Below are positions 48,318 through 57,200 of a stretch of 64,000 bases of DNA, in pieces. The stretch's first letter is position 1; every line of letters begins with the position of its first letter. Origin of the DNA: Vibrio astriarenae (lineage in GTDB: Bacteria > Pseudomonadota > Gammaproteobacteria > Enterobacterales > Vibrionaceae); contig NZ_CP047476.1 of NCBI RefSeq assembly GCF_010587385.1, forward strand, positions 496,001-560,000, given 5' to 3'. The notes beneath the pieces were generated by a model. It did no database searches. It had not been told where the DNA came from and worked only from the letters and a program-made list of their open reading frames with translations. The position numbers and the translations under genes were made by a program.

Positions 48318-48728
48318 ATGAAGAAACTACTAACTCTTCTAGCAACAGCGGCTCTAGCTTTCAATGTATCAGCAGGTATGGTTGTGATCGGCAACTCATC
48401 AGGCGTTGATGCACTGAGTGAAGGTGACGTGAAAAAGCTATTCATGGGAAAAAAGACACAACTTCCAAACGGCCAAACGGCTAAAATTATTGAGCTAACG
48501 GATGGCGCAGAAGGTCGCTTGGCGTTTCACTCAGTATCAACAGGTCGTAGTGAATCACAGCTTCAATCTGCTTGGTCTCGCCTGGTGTTTACTGGTAAAG
48601 CAGAAGCGCCAATCCAAGTTGCCGATTATTCTGCTGTCATCAATGCCGTGAAAAGTGACGTGAACGCGATTGGTTATGTCGACGCATCGGCTGTTACTGG
48701 TGATGTAAAAGTGTTGACACAATATTAA
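48318..48728 (+). CDS. half-size PstS-like periplasmic binding protein
   Basis: 136 residues with a signal peptide (cleavage near VSA-GMV). The mature part carries the PstS-type opening VVIGNSSGVDALSEGDVKKLFMGKK and the phosphate-like turn AIGYVDASAVTGDVKVL, but is only about 116 residues, one lobe of a usual binding protein. Such small COG0226-type proteins often lie beside porins or chemoreceptors. It is probably in the operon of the porin gene. It may act as a ligand scavenger, or as a co-receptor for the upstream chemoreceptor; this is inference. Confidence 0.75.
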   Translation: MKKLLTLLATAALAFNVSAGMVVIGNSSGVDALSEGDVKKLFMGKKTQLPNGQTAKIIELTDGAEGRLAFHSVSTGRSESQLQSAWSRLVFTGKAEAPIQVADYSAVINAVKSDVNAIGYVDASAVTGDVKVLTQY

Positions 48729-48768
48729 TAGAGTCATAGATCAAACCTTCGGGTAAATTTGTTGTCTC

Positions 48769-48800
48769 AAGACCAGTTCGGGAAACCAACTGGTCTTTTT
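48769..48800 (+). terminator. Rho-independent terminator
   Basis: The stem AAGACCAGTT/AACTGGTCTT with a nine-base loop is followed by a T-run, after the PstS-like gene. Confidence 0.85.
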
Positions 48801-48856
48801 CTTTTTCAGTAGGTTATACTCAAATTCTATCCCTAAAGGAATGTAAGGAATCAGCA

Positions 48857-50692
48857 ATGGGAAAAATGAAACAGGTAGTGTTGGGTGTTTCTATGACACT
48901 TGTGGCGTTAGCGGTTCAGGCTGAAACTGAACCAGACGTAACGGTCATTGAAACCACTCGCCTTGTTGGGTTCGGAGAAGCGAAATACCCCGCCGATTTT
49001 TCTCATTTCGATTACGTTAACCCCCAAGCCCCTAAATACGGCAAAGTGACCTACGGACAAGTCGGGACATTCGATAACTTCAACCGTTACGCTTCGCGAG
49101 GCGTTGCGGGAGCGGCGACTGGGCAGTTGTATGACACTTTGATGTTTAGTCCCGCTGATGAAGTGGATGCCTACTATCCACTGATCGCAGAAAAGATTCG
49201 TTATGCTGATGATTACTCTTGGTTAGAAGTCGATATTAATCCCGCTGCGAAGTTCCATGACGGTCAACCCATTACCGCTCATGATGTCGAGTTTACGTTC
49301 GAAACCTTTATGACTAAGGGTGTGCCTCAATACCGCGTCTATTATCAAGATGTAGAGAGCGTAAAAGCGGTTAATGATAAAACCGCTCGTATTGAGATGA
49401 AGACGCCGAATCGCGAAAAGCTCTTTAGTCTCGCTCAGACGATGACTGTACTTCCAAAGCATTTTTGGAAAGGGAAAGACTTTTCCGAGCCATTAGATAC
49501 ACCGCCTGTAGGTAGCGGGGCTTATAAAGTCTCTACTTATAAGTCAGGTCAATCGTTGACGTACGAGTTGGTCGAGGATTACTGGGCGCAAGATTTACCT
49601 GTCAACATAGGGCGCAACAACTTCCAACAGGTTCAATACGATTACTATCGCGATGAAACCGTTATGCTTGAAGCGTTTAAAGCCGGTGAATTTGATTATC
49701 GAGAAGAGTCGTCAGCCAAGTTCTGGGCAAATTCATACACAGGTGCTAACTTCGACCGAGGTTTTATAAAGAAAGAAGAGATACCGCATTCAAAACCAAC
49801 GGGGACACAGGCTTTAGTCTTCAATATCCAAAAACCGATGTTTGGTGACCCTAAGGTACGAGAGGCTCTGAACTATGCACTCGATTTCCAATGGATGAAC
49901 GCCAATATGTTCTACAACCAGTATGAACGTACTCGTAGTTTCTTCCAAAATACTGAATATGAGGCCAAAGGCTTGCCGAGTGACGAGGAAGTCGCGGTGT
50001 TAAAGCCGTTCAGCGACAAGATACCCCCACGCGTTTATACCGAAGAATACCAGCCACCAGTGACCGATGGCTCGGGTCGTATCCGAGCTCAAATGCGCAC
50101 GGCGTTTGCTTTGCTAAAAGAAGCGGGTTGGGAGCTACAAAATAAAGTTATGACAAATGTTGAGACTGGTGAGCCGATGAGTTTTGAGCTGCTTATCTAC
50201 AGTCCAACGACAGAGCGTATCGCGATACCCGTGCAAAAGAATCTTAAGCGTATGGGTATTGATATGAAGATCCGCACGATTGATACCACGCAGTACATTA
50301 AACGCCTGCGTGAACGTGATTTTGATATGGTGTCATCCGCATACCCAGCCTTTACTCACCCAAGCCCAGACATGATGATTGTCTGGCACTCGTCATATAT
50401 AGACTCAACTTATAATAGAGCAGGGGTTGCTGACCCAGTAGTAGACGCACTCACACTTGAAATCTCTGAAAGCCAAGAAGACCCAGAAAAGCTATTGGCG
50501 CTTGGTCGCGCGTTAGACAGATATTTCCAATGGAACTTCTACATTATCCCTCAGTGGCACAGCAGTATCTATCGTGTGGCGACGTGGGATAAATTTGAGC
50601 GTCCAGAAATTACGCCAAAATACGATTTAGCGATCGATACATGGTGGGTATCAAAAGAGAAAGCACAGAAACTACCTGCTAAACGTCAGTAA
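48857..50692 (+). CDS. yejA: peptide/microcin C-type ABC transporter substrate-binding protein
   Basis: 611 residues, SBP family 5. The signal peptide ends near VQA-ETEP, followed by GFGEAKYPADFSHFDYVNP and KYGKVTYGQVGTFDNFNRY, the YejA pattern. The family takes up oligopeptides and the microcin C precursor and can affect resistance to antimicrobial peptides. It is the first gene of yejABEF; the permease starts 18 bp after. A short start extension is possible (M at residue 4). Confidence 0.92.
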   Translation: MGKMKQVVLGVSMTLVALAVQAETEPDVTVIETTRLVGFGEAKYPADFSHFDYVNPQAPKYGKVTYGQVGTFDNFNRYASRGVAGAATGQLYDTLMFSPADEVDAYYPLIAEKIRYADDYSWLEVDINPAAKFHDGQPITAHDVEFTFETFMTKGVPQYRVYYQDVESVKAVNDKTARIEMKTPNREKLFSLAQTMTVLPKHFWKGKDFSEPLDTPPVGSGAYKVSTYKSGQSLTYELVEDYWAQDLPVNIGRNNFQQVQYDYYRDETVMLEAFKAGEFDYREESSAKFWANSYTGANFDRGFIKKEEIPHSKPTGTQALVFNIQKPMFGDPKVREALNYALDFQWMNANMFYNQYERTRSFFQNTEYEAKGLPSDEEVAVLKPFSDKIPPRVYTEEYQPPVTDGSGRIRAQMRTAFALLKEAGWELQNKVMTNVETGEPMSFELLIYSPTTERIAIPVQKNLKRMGIDMKIRTIDTTQYIKRLRERDFDMVSSAYPAFTHPSPDMMIVWHSSYIDSTYNRAGVADPVVDALTLEISESQEDPEKLLALGRALDRYFQWNFYIIPQWHSSIYRVATWDKFERPEITPKYDLAIDTWWVSKEKAQKLPAKRQ

Positions 50693-50710
50693 GGATACAG
50701 AACAACCAAT

Positions 50711-51799
50711 ATGGCAGCCTATATTTTTCGACGATTGCTCTTAGTGATACCAACTCTGTGGGCAATCATCACCATTAACTTCTTTATTATTCAAATTGCG
50801 CCTGGTGGCCCAGTCGAGCAAGCGATTGCACAGTTAGAAGGCCACTCTTCGGGCATTATGGAGCGCTTTTCCGGTGGGGGCAGTGAAGTTGACTTGCCTT
50901 CAGGTCAAGACACGTCCGCAACAGGCTATAAAGGCTCGCGTGGATTAGACCCCGAAGTGGTTGAAGAGATCAAAAAGCAGTTTGGTTTCGATAAACCGAT
51001 TCTTGAACGATATTGGGACATGTTGAAAAACTATGCCACGTTTAATTTCGGTGATTCCCTGTTTAAAGGGGGGAATGTCATTGACTTAATCATTGAGCGT
51101 CTACCTGTCTCCATATCTCTTGGTTTGTGGAGTACGCTGATCATCTATCTCGTCTCCATTCCTTTAGGCATCATGAAGGCCATTCATCACGGTTCTCGGT
51201 TTGATATATGGTCGAGTGCAGTGGTGATTGTGGGATATGCAATCCCTGGGTTTTTATTTGCCATTATCTTGATTATTTTCTTTGCTAGCGGTAACTACTT
51301 TAGTTGGTTCCCTTTACGCGGTTTAGTGTCATCAGATTTTGATCAAATGACCCTAATTCAACAAATTGGTGACTATTTCTGGCATTTGACACTGCCAACA
51401 CTGGCGATGGTAATTGGTGGTTTTGCTACCTTAACCATGCTAACCAAAAACTCATTCCTTGATGAGATCAACAAACAATATGTGGTCACAGCGCGAGCCA
51501 AAGGGCTCGACGATAACAAGATTTTGTACCGTCATGTTTTCCGCAATGCGATGCTGATCATCATCGCTGGATTCCCGAGTGCGTTTATCAGTATTTTCTT
51601 CACAGGCTCAATGTTGATAGAGGTGATGTTCTCGTTGGAAGGTATTGGTTTACTTGGCTTTGAGTCGACTATTCAGCGTGATTACCCGGTGGTGTTCTCG
51701 TCACTTTACATCATGACGTTGTTGGGATTAATTTTGAGTATCATTTCGGACTTAACCTATACCTGGGTTGATCCGCGCATTGATTTTGAGGCACGTTAA
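50711..51799 (+). CDS. yejB: YejABEF ABC permease YejB
   Basis: 362 residues, six predicted membrane segments, opening with a helix after [20 protein letters not shown]. The binding-protein-dependent permease EAA loop ([20 protein letters not shown]) contacts the ATPase. It is tightly linked to yejA (18 bp) and yejE (1 bp). Confidence 0.93.
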   Translation: MAAYIFRRLLLVIPTLWAIITINFFIIQIAPGGPVEQAIAQLEGHSSGIMERFSGGGSEVDLPSGQDTSATGYKGSRGLDPEVVEEIKKQFGFDKPILERYWDMLKNYATFNFGDSLFKGGNVIDLIIERLPVSISLGLWSTLIIYLVSIPLGIMKAIHHGSRFDIWSSAVVIVGYAIPGFLFAIILIIFFASGNYFSWFPLRGLVSSDFDQMTLIQQIGDYFWHLTLPTLAMVIGGFATLTMLTKNSFLDEINKQYVVTARAKGLDDNKILYRHVFRNAMLIIIAGFPSAFISIFFTGSMLIEVMFSLEGIGLLGFESTIQRDYPVVFSSLYIMTLLGLILSIISDLTYTWVDPRIDFEAR

Positions 51800-51800
51800 G

Positions 51801-52847
51801 ATGCTATTGAGTCGTAAAAATAAACATCGCAATCCGATGTGGGAAGAGCGCTGGGAAACATTTCGCAATCACAAGCGTGGTTTCTATTCACTATGGATCT
51901 TTTCCATTTTATTTGTCTTGAGTTTGTTCGCGGAGATTATCGCCAACGATAAGCCATTGGTAGTTAACTACGATAGCGGCTGGTATTTCCCTATCGCTAA
52001 GCCATACGCTGAAACTCGTTTTGGCGGTGAGTTTGAGACCGAAGCAGACTATACCGACCCTTATGTGGTAGAGCTTATAGAAGAGAAGGGCTTTTTGATT
52101 TGGCCATTGATTCGATTTAGCTACGACACGATTAACTTTGACGTTGTTGGTTCAGTTCCATCAGCGCCAAGTGAGGCCAACCTGTTAGGAACTGACGACA
52201 AAGGGCGCGACGTACTCGCTCGAGTGATTTACGGATTCCGGATTTCAGTACTGTTTGGTTTTGTGCTGACAATAGTGTCGAGTGTGATTGGGGTGGCTGT
52301 TGGCGCTAGTCAGGGTTATTACGGTGGTTGGCTCGATCTTTTCGGTCAGCGGTTTATTGAAGTTTGGTCCGGCATGCCAACCCTATTTTTGCTCATTATT
52401 TTGAGTAGTTTTGTTGAACCGAACTTCTGGTGGCTACTCGGCATTATGGTCCTGTTTAGTTGGATGGGGTTAGTCGGCATCGTTCGTGCAGAGTTTCTAC
52501 GCTGCCGAAATTTCGATTACGTCAGAGCTGCTCAAGCGATGGGGGTGGATGATAAGCGCATCATGTGGCGTCATATGTTGCCTAATGCAATGGTCGCGTC
52601 ATTAACCATGATGCCTTTCATTCTTTCAGGCTCAGTCACGACATTAACCTCGCTTGATTTTCTTGGCTTTGGTTTACCCGCTGGCTCGCCTTCTTTAGGT
52701 GAGCTACTAGCTCAGGGCAAAGCGAATCTACAAGCACCCTGGCTTGGTCTTTCTGCTTTTGCCGTTCTCTCTATTATGTTGACGCTGCTTGTGTTTATTG
52801 GCGAAGCCGTACGTGACGCATTTGACCCTCACCAGAAAGGACACTAA
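51801..52847 (+). CDS. yejE: YejABEF ABC permease YejE
   Basis: 348 residues from the ATG at 51801, which has GAGGCACGTTAAG upstream and begins one base after the yejB stop; the longer frame overlaps yejB needlessly. It has six predicted membrane helices, a long periplasmic insert, a cytoplasmic N-terminus, and the EAA motif YVRAAQAMGVDDKRIMWRHM. Forms the channel with YejB. Confidence 0.92.
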   Translation: MLLSRKNKHRNPMWEERWETFRNHKRGFYSLWIFSILFVLSLFAEIIANDKPLVVNYDSGWYFPIAKPYAETRFGGEFETEADYTDPYVVELIEEKGFLIWPLIRFSYDTINFDVVGSVPSAPSEANLLGTDDKGRDVLARVIYGFRISVLFGFVLTIVSSVIGVAVGASQGYYGGWLDLFGQRFIEVWSGMPTLFLLIILSSFVEPNFWWLLGIMVLFSWMGLVGIVRAEFLRCRNFDYVRAAQAMGVDDKRIMWRHMLPNAMVASLTMMPFILSGSVTTLTSLDFLGFGLPAGSPSLGELLAQGKANLQAPWLGLSAFAVLSIMLTLLVFIGEAVRDAFDPHQKGH

Positions 52848-52850
52848 CCG

Positions 52851-54443
52851 ATGACTGAGACATTACTGAATATTTCTAATCTAACGGTTGGTTTCAAGAG
52901 TAAAGAGGGTACGCGCACTGTCACACAGGACGTTTCCTTGGCAATTAATAAAGGGGAGACCCTGGCGTTAGTGGGTGAGAGTGGGTCGGGTAAATCCGTG
53001 ACCGCCAATTCCATTTTAAAGCTGCTTCCACGATCAACAGTTGAATATCAAGGTGGGACGATCACTTTCGATGGCATCGATATGTTGAGTTGCTCAGAGC
53101 GTCAACTGAGGGGCATTCGTGGTGGTCGTATTGGGATGATTTTCCAAGAGCCAATGGTGTCATTAAATCCACTGCACAAAGTCGGAAAGCAATTAGTTGA
53201 AACGCTGGAGATACACCGTGGCATGCGCGCGACTAAGGCGCGCGCTTTAGCGCTAGAGTGGCTATCTAAAGTAGGAATTCGTCATCCAGAGCAAAAAATT
53301 GATGCTTATCCTCATGAGTTGTCTGGCGGTGAACGGCAACGTGTGATGATCGCGATGGCGCTGATTAATGAGCCAGAACTGTTAATCGCGGATGAACCAA
53401 CAACCGCACTGGATGTGTCAGTGCAGGCTCAGATACTCGAATTACTGAAAAGCCTTCAAAAAGAGTTAGGCATGGCGATGCTGTTCATTACTCATGACTT
53501 GAGTATCGTACGTCAAATCGCTGATCGTGTAGCGGTAATGAAAAGTGGTGACCTGGTTGAAGTGGGTGCGTGTCAGCAAGTGTTTTCGGCACCGAATCAT
53601 GCTTACACAAAAATGCTCATCAACTCTGACCCCCGTGGGGAACCAGTGATGATGAAAGATGATGCAGCAACGCTTTTAAGTGTGGACAAATTAAAAGTCT
53701 GGTTTCCAATAAAGTCTGGGATCTTTAAAAGAACCACGGATCATGTAAAAGCCGTTACCGATATGCAGTTCAAACTTAAATCTGGGCAAACCATCGGTGT
53801 TGTCGGTGAATCGGGGTCGGGTAAATCGACCACCGGCCTAGCGATCCTCAAACTTGTCGACTCGGAAGGGACAATTGAATACGGCAACAGCGATATACAG
53901 CCTCTCGATAGAAAAGGGATGCTGCCGTATCGCAGCCGTATGCAGGTGGTCTTTCAAGACCCATTCTCTGCGCTGAATCCAAGAATGTCAGTTGCACAAG
54001 TGATTGGCGAAGGGATGCGTGTTCATCATGATCTGGAAGAGGCCGAACTCGATGAGCGCATTAAAGGTGTGATGCTTGAAGTGGGCTTAGACCCAGAAAC
54101 ACGGCACCGATATCCAAATGAGTTTTCGGGCGGTCAGCGCCAACGCATTGCGATTGCACGCGCATTAATACTCAAACCTGAATTTATCTTGCTGGATGAG
54201 CCAACGTCATCGCTTGATCGCACCGTTCAAGCGCAAGTGTTGGATCTGCTGAAGTCTCTACAAGAGCGATATGGCTTAACCTACCTGTTTATTAGTCATG
54301 ATCTTAATGTAGTTAAATCGCTATGCCACTACACCATCGTAATGAAAGCAGGGGAGATCGTAGAGCAGGGTGATACACAAACCTTGTTTACTGACCCAAA
54401 ACACGATTACACTAAGACGCTTGTATCGCTCTCAGCGATGTAG
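52851..54443 (+). CDS. yejF: dual-domain ABC ATPase YejF
   Basis: 530 residues with two complete nucleotide-binding domains. Domain 1 has Walker A GESGSGKS near 42, signature LSGGERQRV and Walker B LLIADEPTT. Domain 2 has GESGSGKSTT near 322, signature FSGGQRQRI and FILLDEPTS. It powers YejBE. The ribosome site AGGACACTAACCG overlaps the yejE end. Confidence 0.95.
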   Translation: MTETLLNISNLTVGFKSKEGTRTVTQDVSLAINKGETLALVGESGSGKSVTANSILKLLPRSTVEYQGGTITFDGIDMLSCSERQLRGIRGGRIGMIFQEPMVSLNPLHKVGKQLVETLEIHRGMRATKARALALEWLSKVGIRHPEQKIDAYPHELSGGERQRVMIAMALINEPELLIADEPTTALDVSVQAQILELLKSLQKELGMAMLFITHDLSIVRQIADRVAVMKSGDLVEVGACQQVFSAPNHAYTKMLINSDPRGEPVMMKDDAATLLSVDKLKVWFPIKSGIFKRTTDHVKAVTDMQFKLKSGQTIGVVGESGSGKSTTGLAILKLVDSEGTIEYGNSDIQPLDRKGMLPYRSRMQVVFQDPFSALNPRMSVAQVIGEGMRVHHDLEEAELDERIKGVMLEVGLDPETRHRYPNEFSGGQRQRIAIARALILKPEFILLDEPTSSLDRTVQAQVLDLLKSLQERYGLTYLFISHDLNVVKSLCHYTIVMKAGEIVEQGDTQTLFTDPKHDYTKTLVSLSAM

Positions 54444-54464
54444 AAAGAACAATTGAGGTTAAGT

Positions 54465-54905
54465 GTGGAAGAAGAGTTTCAAGAAGAGATCGAAATCGAA
54501 GCGATTGGTGTCGAAGTTTCGTCTCAGCCTATCGAGCTGTATAAGGTATTAAAGCTTGCCAATGTCGTTGATGGTGGTGGTCAAGCTAAACACTATATAG
54601 CTGAAGGCTATGTCGCGGTAAATGGAGAGCTTGAAATCCGCAAACGCAGAAAAATGTATGACGGTGACTTTCTTGAGTTTAACCAAGAGTACTACGTCGT
54701 AGTTTGTGACCAACCACCCGTTGAAGAGGTTGAACAACCAAAAGCGGTTGAACCTGAGCCAAAACAAACCAAAAAGAAGAAAAACAAATCTTCTTCTCAA
54801 AAGAGCAAATCAAAATCTTCTGCAAGCTCGCAAAAGAAACCTGAGCCGCAAGACAAACCGAAGAAATCTAACAATGGCGGAAGAGGCGAAATCAACTTCT
54901 TCTAA
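54465..54905 (+). CDS. S4-domain RNA-binding protein with Lys/Ser-rich tail
   Basis: 146 residues from the GTG at 54465 (GAGG five bases upstream); a TTG at 54453 is less likely. An S4 domain at about 22-80 (YKVLKLANVVDGGGQAKHYI, AVNGELEIRKRRKMYDGD) resembles YbcJ. An acidic linker and a lysine/serine-rich tail of about 50 residues follow, probably unfolded RNA binding. Its relation to yejF is close (21 bp) but the function differs. Confidence 0.8.
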   Translation: MEEEFQEEIEIEAIGVEVSSQPIELYKVLKLANVVDGGGQAKHYIAEGYVAVNGELEIRKRRKMYDGDFLEFNQEYYVVVCDQPPVEEVEQPKAVEPEPKQTKKKKNKSSSQKSKSKSSASSQKKPEPQDKPKKSNNGGRGEINFF

Positions 54906-54914
54906 CTAGCGCTT

Positions 54915-54960
54915 CCATTTTCAGGGTTGTACAAACCCTGAAAATGGTCGTTTTTCTTTT
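54915..54960 (+). terminator. strong Rho-independent terminator
   Basis: A perfect 14-bp stem CCATTTTCAGGGTT/AACCCTGAAAATGG with a five-base loop, then a T-rich run. It ends yejF-S4 transcription before convergent cueR. Confidence 0.9.
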
Positions 54961-54979
54961 CACGCCCAACCTTTAGCCT

Positions 54980-55381
54980 TCAGCCTCCAACAGTAGGGTG
55001 TGTCAGGTCATCAATAATCGGACACTCACTTCCTTCATCTCCTGGGCAACTCACCACCCAAGCTTTCAATTGGGCACGAATTTCTTCTAAATGACGAATT
55101 TTTTTCTCGACTTCCTCTAGTTTTTCCAGTGCATGCGCTTTAACTTGCTTACTCGTGCGATGCGGGTTTTCAGCAAGTTGGACAAACTCTTTACACTCGA
55201 TGAGTGAAAAGCCTGCCGCTTTTGCGCGAGCCACCAAAGTGAGCTGTTGAATCTGTTTTTCGCCATAATCACGATAGCCACTCTCTGTGCGGGTCGGGGG
55301 CAGAATCAGGCCTTTTTCTTCATAGAGTCTAATTGATTTTGCAGTGAGGCCAGTCAGTTTGGCAACTTCTCCAATATTCAT
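54980..55381 (-). CDS. cueR: copper-responsive MerR family regulator CueR
   Basis: 133 residues from the ATG at 55381; 16 upstream residues are unlikely. An N-terminal MerR helix-turn-helix (MNIGEVAKLTGLTAKSIRLY) leads to a dimer coiled coil and the copper loop SCPGDEGSECPIID, whose two cysteines bind Cu(I). It activates copper export genes by promoter remodelling. No copA or other copper gene is adjacent, so its target lies elsewhere. Confidence 0.9.
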   Translation of the reverse strand: MNIGEVAKLTGLTAKSIRLYEEKGLILPPTRTESGYRDYGEKQIQQLTLVARAKAAGFSLIECKEFVQLAENPHRTSKQVKAHALEKLEEVEKKIRHLEEIRAQLKAWVVSCPGDEGSECPIIDDLTHPTVGG

Positions 55382-55701
55382 CGTAGTAATTATGCTCCTA
55401 AATGCTATGATAGAACCTGAGTGTCTCAATTGTCATACAACTCAAAATATTTTTAATTGTCATGCAATTGGATGTAGTAAGCTCAACATGTTGCACACTT
55501 CTCATTCTATAAGGCGCAAACGGTTGCGCTATGCTGATATAATTTGAGGTGTGAACAAATTCAGAACTTGATGTATATCAAAAAAAGGCTTTAACTTTTG
55601 TTGATATGGCTAAATAAAAGTTGAAACACTCAAAAATTATTGAATAATAGGCTCAACAAAACAGGGTGCTCCACACCTTTTTATATTACAGGATTATACT
55701 C
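55382..55701. other. 320-bp intergenic region between cueR and ackA
   Basis: AT-rich divergent promoter region with the FNR box at 55568-55581, 120 bases ahead of ackA. I see no gene. The promoter of cueR lies near 55382-55450 but cannot be defined. Confidence 0.5.
55568..55581. promoter_or_regulatory. perfect FNR consensus box upstream of ackA
   Basis: TTGAT-GTAT-ATCAA matches TTGAT-N4-ATCAA at all ten defined positions. Anaerobic regulation of ackA through FNR is known in E. coli. Confidence 0.8.
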
Positions 55702-56895
55702 ATGTCGAAATCGTTTGTACTGGTTATCAACTCAGGTAGTTCATCTCTTAAGTTTGCTGTGATTGATGCAGCAACGGGTGATGATGTTCTTACTGGTTTA
55801 GGTGAATGTTTTGGTCTTCCAGAGTCTCGCATGAGTTGGAAATTCAATGGTGAGAAAACTGAAATCGCTATCGAAGGCGACGACAGCCACCATAAGATCG
55901 CTATCGGCAAGCTAGTAGGTCTAACTGAAGAACTTGGTTTCTCAAACGACATCGTTGCTATCGGTCACCGTATCGTACACGGTGGCGAGAAGTTCACTAA
56001 GACTGTACGTATCACCGAAGAAGTCACTGCAGAGATTGAAGCTCTTTCTGATCTTGCACCTCTACACAACCCTGCAGGCGCTATCGGTATTCGTGCAGCA
56101 ATGGAAGCTTTCCCAGCGCTTCCACAGTTTGCTGTATTTGACACAGCGTTCCACCAAACAATGCCAGAAAAAGCATTTACCGGTGCTATCTCAAACGAGC
56201 TGTACACTAAGTACGGTATCCGTCGTTACGGTTTCCACGGTACTAGCCACTACTACGTATCTCGTGAAGCAGCTAAAATGCTGGACAAGAACATTGACGA
56301 AGCAAGCTTCATTTCTGTTCACCTAGGTAACGGCGCATCAGTTTGTGCGATTGAAAACGGTAAGTCAGTTGATACTTCAATGGGCTTCACACCGCTAGCT
56401 GGCCTTATGATGGGTACACGTTCTGGTGACCTTGACCCAGGCGTTATCGAATTCCTAATCAAGAAAGGTTGGACAACTGAACAAGTATTCGATGCACTAA
56501 ACAAGAAATCTGGTTTCTTAGGTGTTTCAGGCCTGACTTCTGATGCTCGCGGTATCCTAGATGCGATGGAAGAAGGTCACGAAGGCGCTAAGCTTGCGTT
56601 TGAAGTCTTCACTTACCGTGTAGCTAAATACATTGGCTCTTACATGATTCCACTGTCTAACCTAGACGCAGTAATCTTTACTGGTGGTATCGGTGAGAAC
56701 TCACTACCAATTCGCCGTGAAATCTTGAACAACCTAAAACTTCTAGGTTTTGTTGAAGATGAAAAAGGAAACGAGTCTGCTCGTTTCGGTGACTCAGGCA
56801 TTATTGCAAAATCTGAGATGTTGGATGCCGTTGCAATGGTTATCCCAACAAACGAAGAGTTTGTAATTGCACAGCAGTCTGTAGAGCTTCTTTAA
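55702..56895 (+). CDS. ackA: acetate kinase
   Basis: 397 residues from the ATG at 55702. Makes ATP from acetyl phosphate, or the reverse. The ASKHA opening VLVINSGSSSLKFAV, the acetate kinase motifs VAIGHRIVHGG and YGFHGTSHYYV, SVHLGNGAS, TRSGDLDPG and FTGGIGENS are all intact. Codon use (mostly one preferred codon per residue) suggests high expression. pta is not downstream, unlike the usual ackA-pta pair; a strong terminator and an M23 gene follow. An FNR box is upstream. Confidence 0.96.
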   Translation: MSKSFVLVINSGSSSLKFAVIDAATGDDVLTGLGECFGLPESRMSWKFNGEKTEIAIEGDDSHHKIAIGKLVGLTEELGFSNDIVAIGHRIVHGGEKFTKTVRITEEVTAEIEALSDLAPLHNPAGAIGIRAAMEAFPALPQFAVFDTAFHQTMPEKAFTGAISNELYTKYGIRRYGFHGTSHYYVSREAAKMLDKNIDEASFISVHLGNGASVCAIENGKSVDTSMGFTPLAGLMMGTRSGDLDPGVIEFLIKKGWTTEQVFDALNKKSGFLGVSGLTSDARGILDAMEEGHEGAKLAFEVFTYRVAKYIGSYMIPLSNLDAVIFTGGIGENSLPIRREILNNLKLLGFVEDEKGNESARFGDSGIIAKSEMLDAVAMVIPTNEEFVIAQQSVELL

Positions 56896-57200
56896 TCTCT
56901 CACACTGCGCCAAACCTACTTAGGGAAGTCATGCTCCCTTAGGTTTTACCTCGATTTAGTATTGATAGTTTTATTTTTTATCCTTGCCCAAGCAGTTTTT
57001 GCTTGGGCTTTTTTTTTGTCTATTGAACCGCAGGTTAGAAATCCTAAACGACTGAAATCGAGCAAACTTAAACAATTGAAATGTTAAAATTAAAGTTTTG
57101 AAACTGACTCACAGAACCGTATCTAATCACTCATCTATAACGCCAGTCATCCTATAAACTACTGATTATAATTGAGTATTAATGTTAGTTTGTATTGGTA
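56896..57200. other. 305-bp intergenic region after ackA
   Basis: It holds a weak inverted repeat (CTTAGGGA at about 56919 and TCCCTTAG), a terminator at 56986-57017, and an AT-rich promoter segment before the M23 gene. No gene is visible. Confidence 0.5.
56986..57017 (+). terminator. ackA terminator
   Basis: The stem GCCCAAGC/GCTTGGGC with loop AGTTTTT is followed by nine Ts. Confidence 0.9.
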
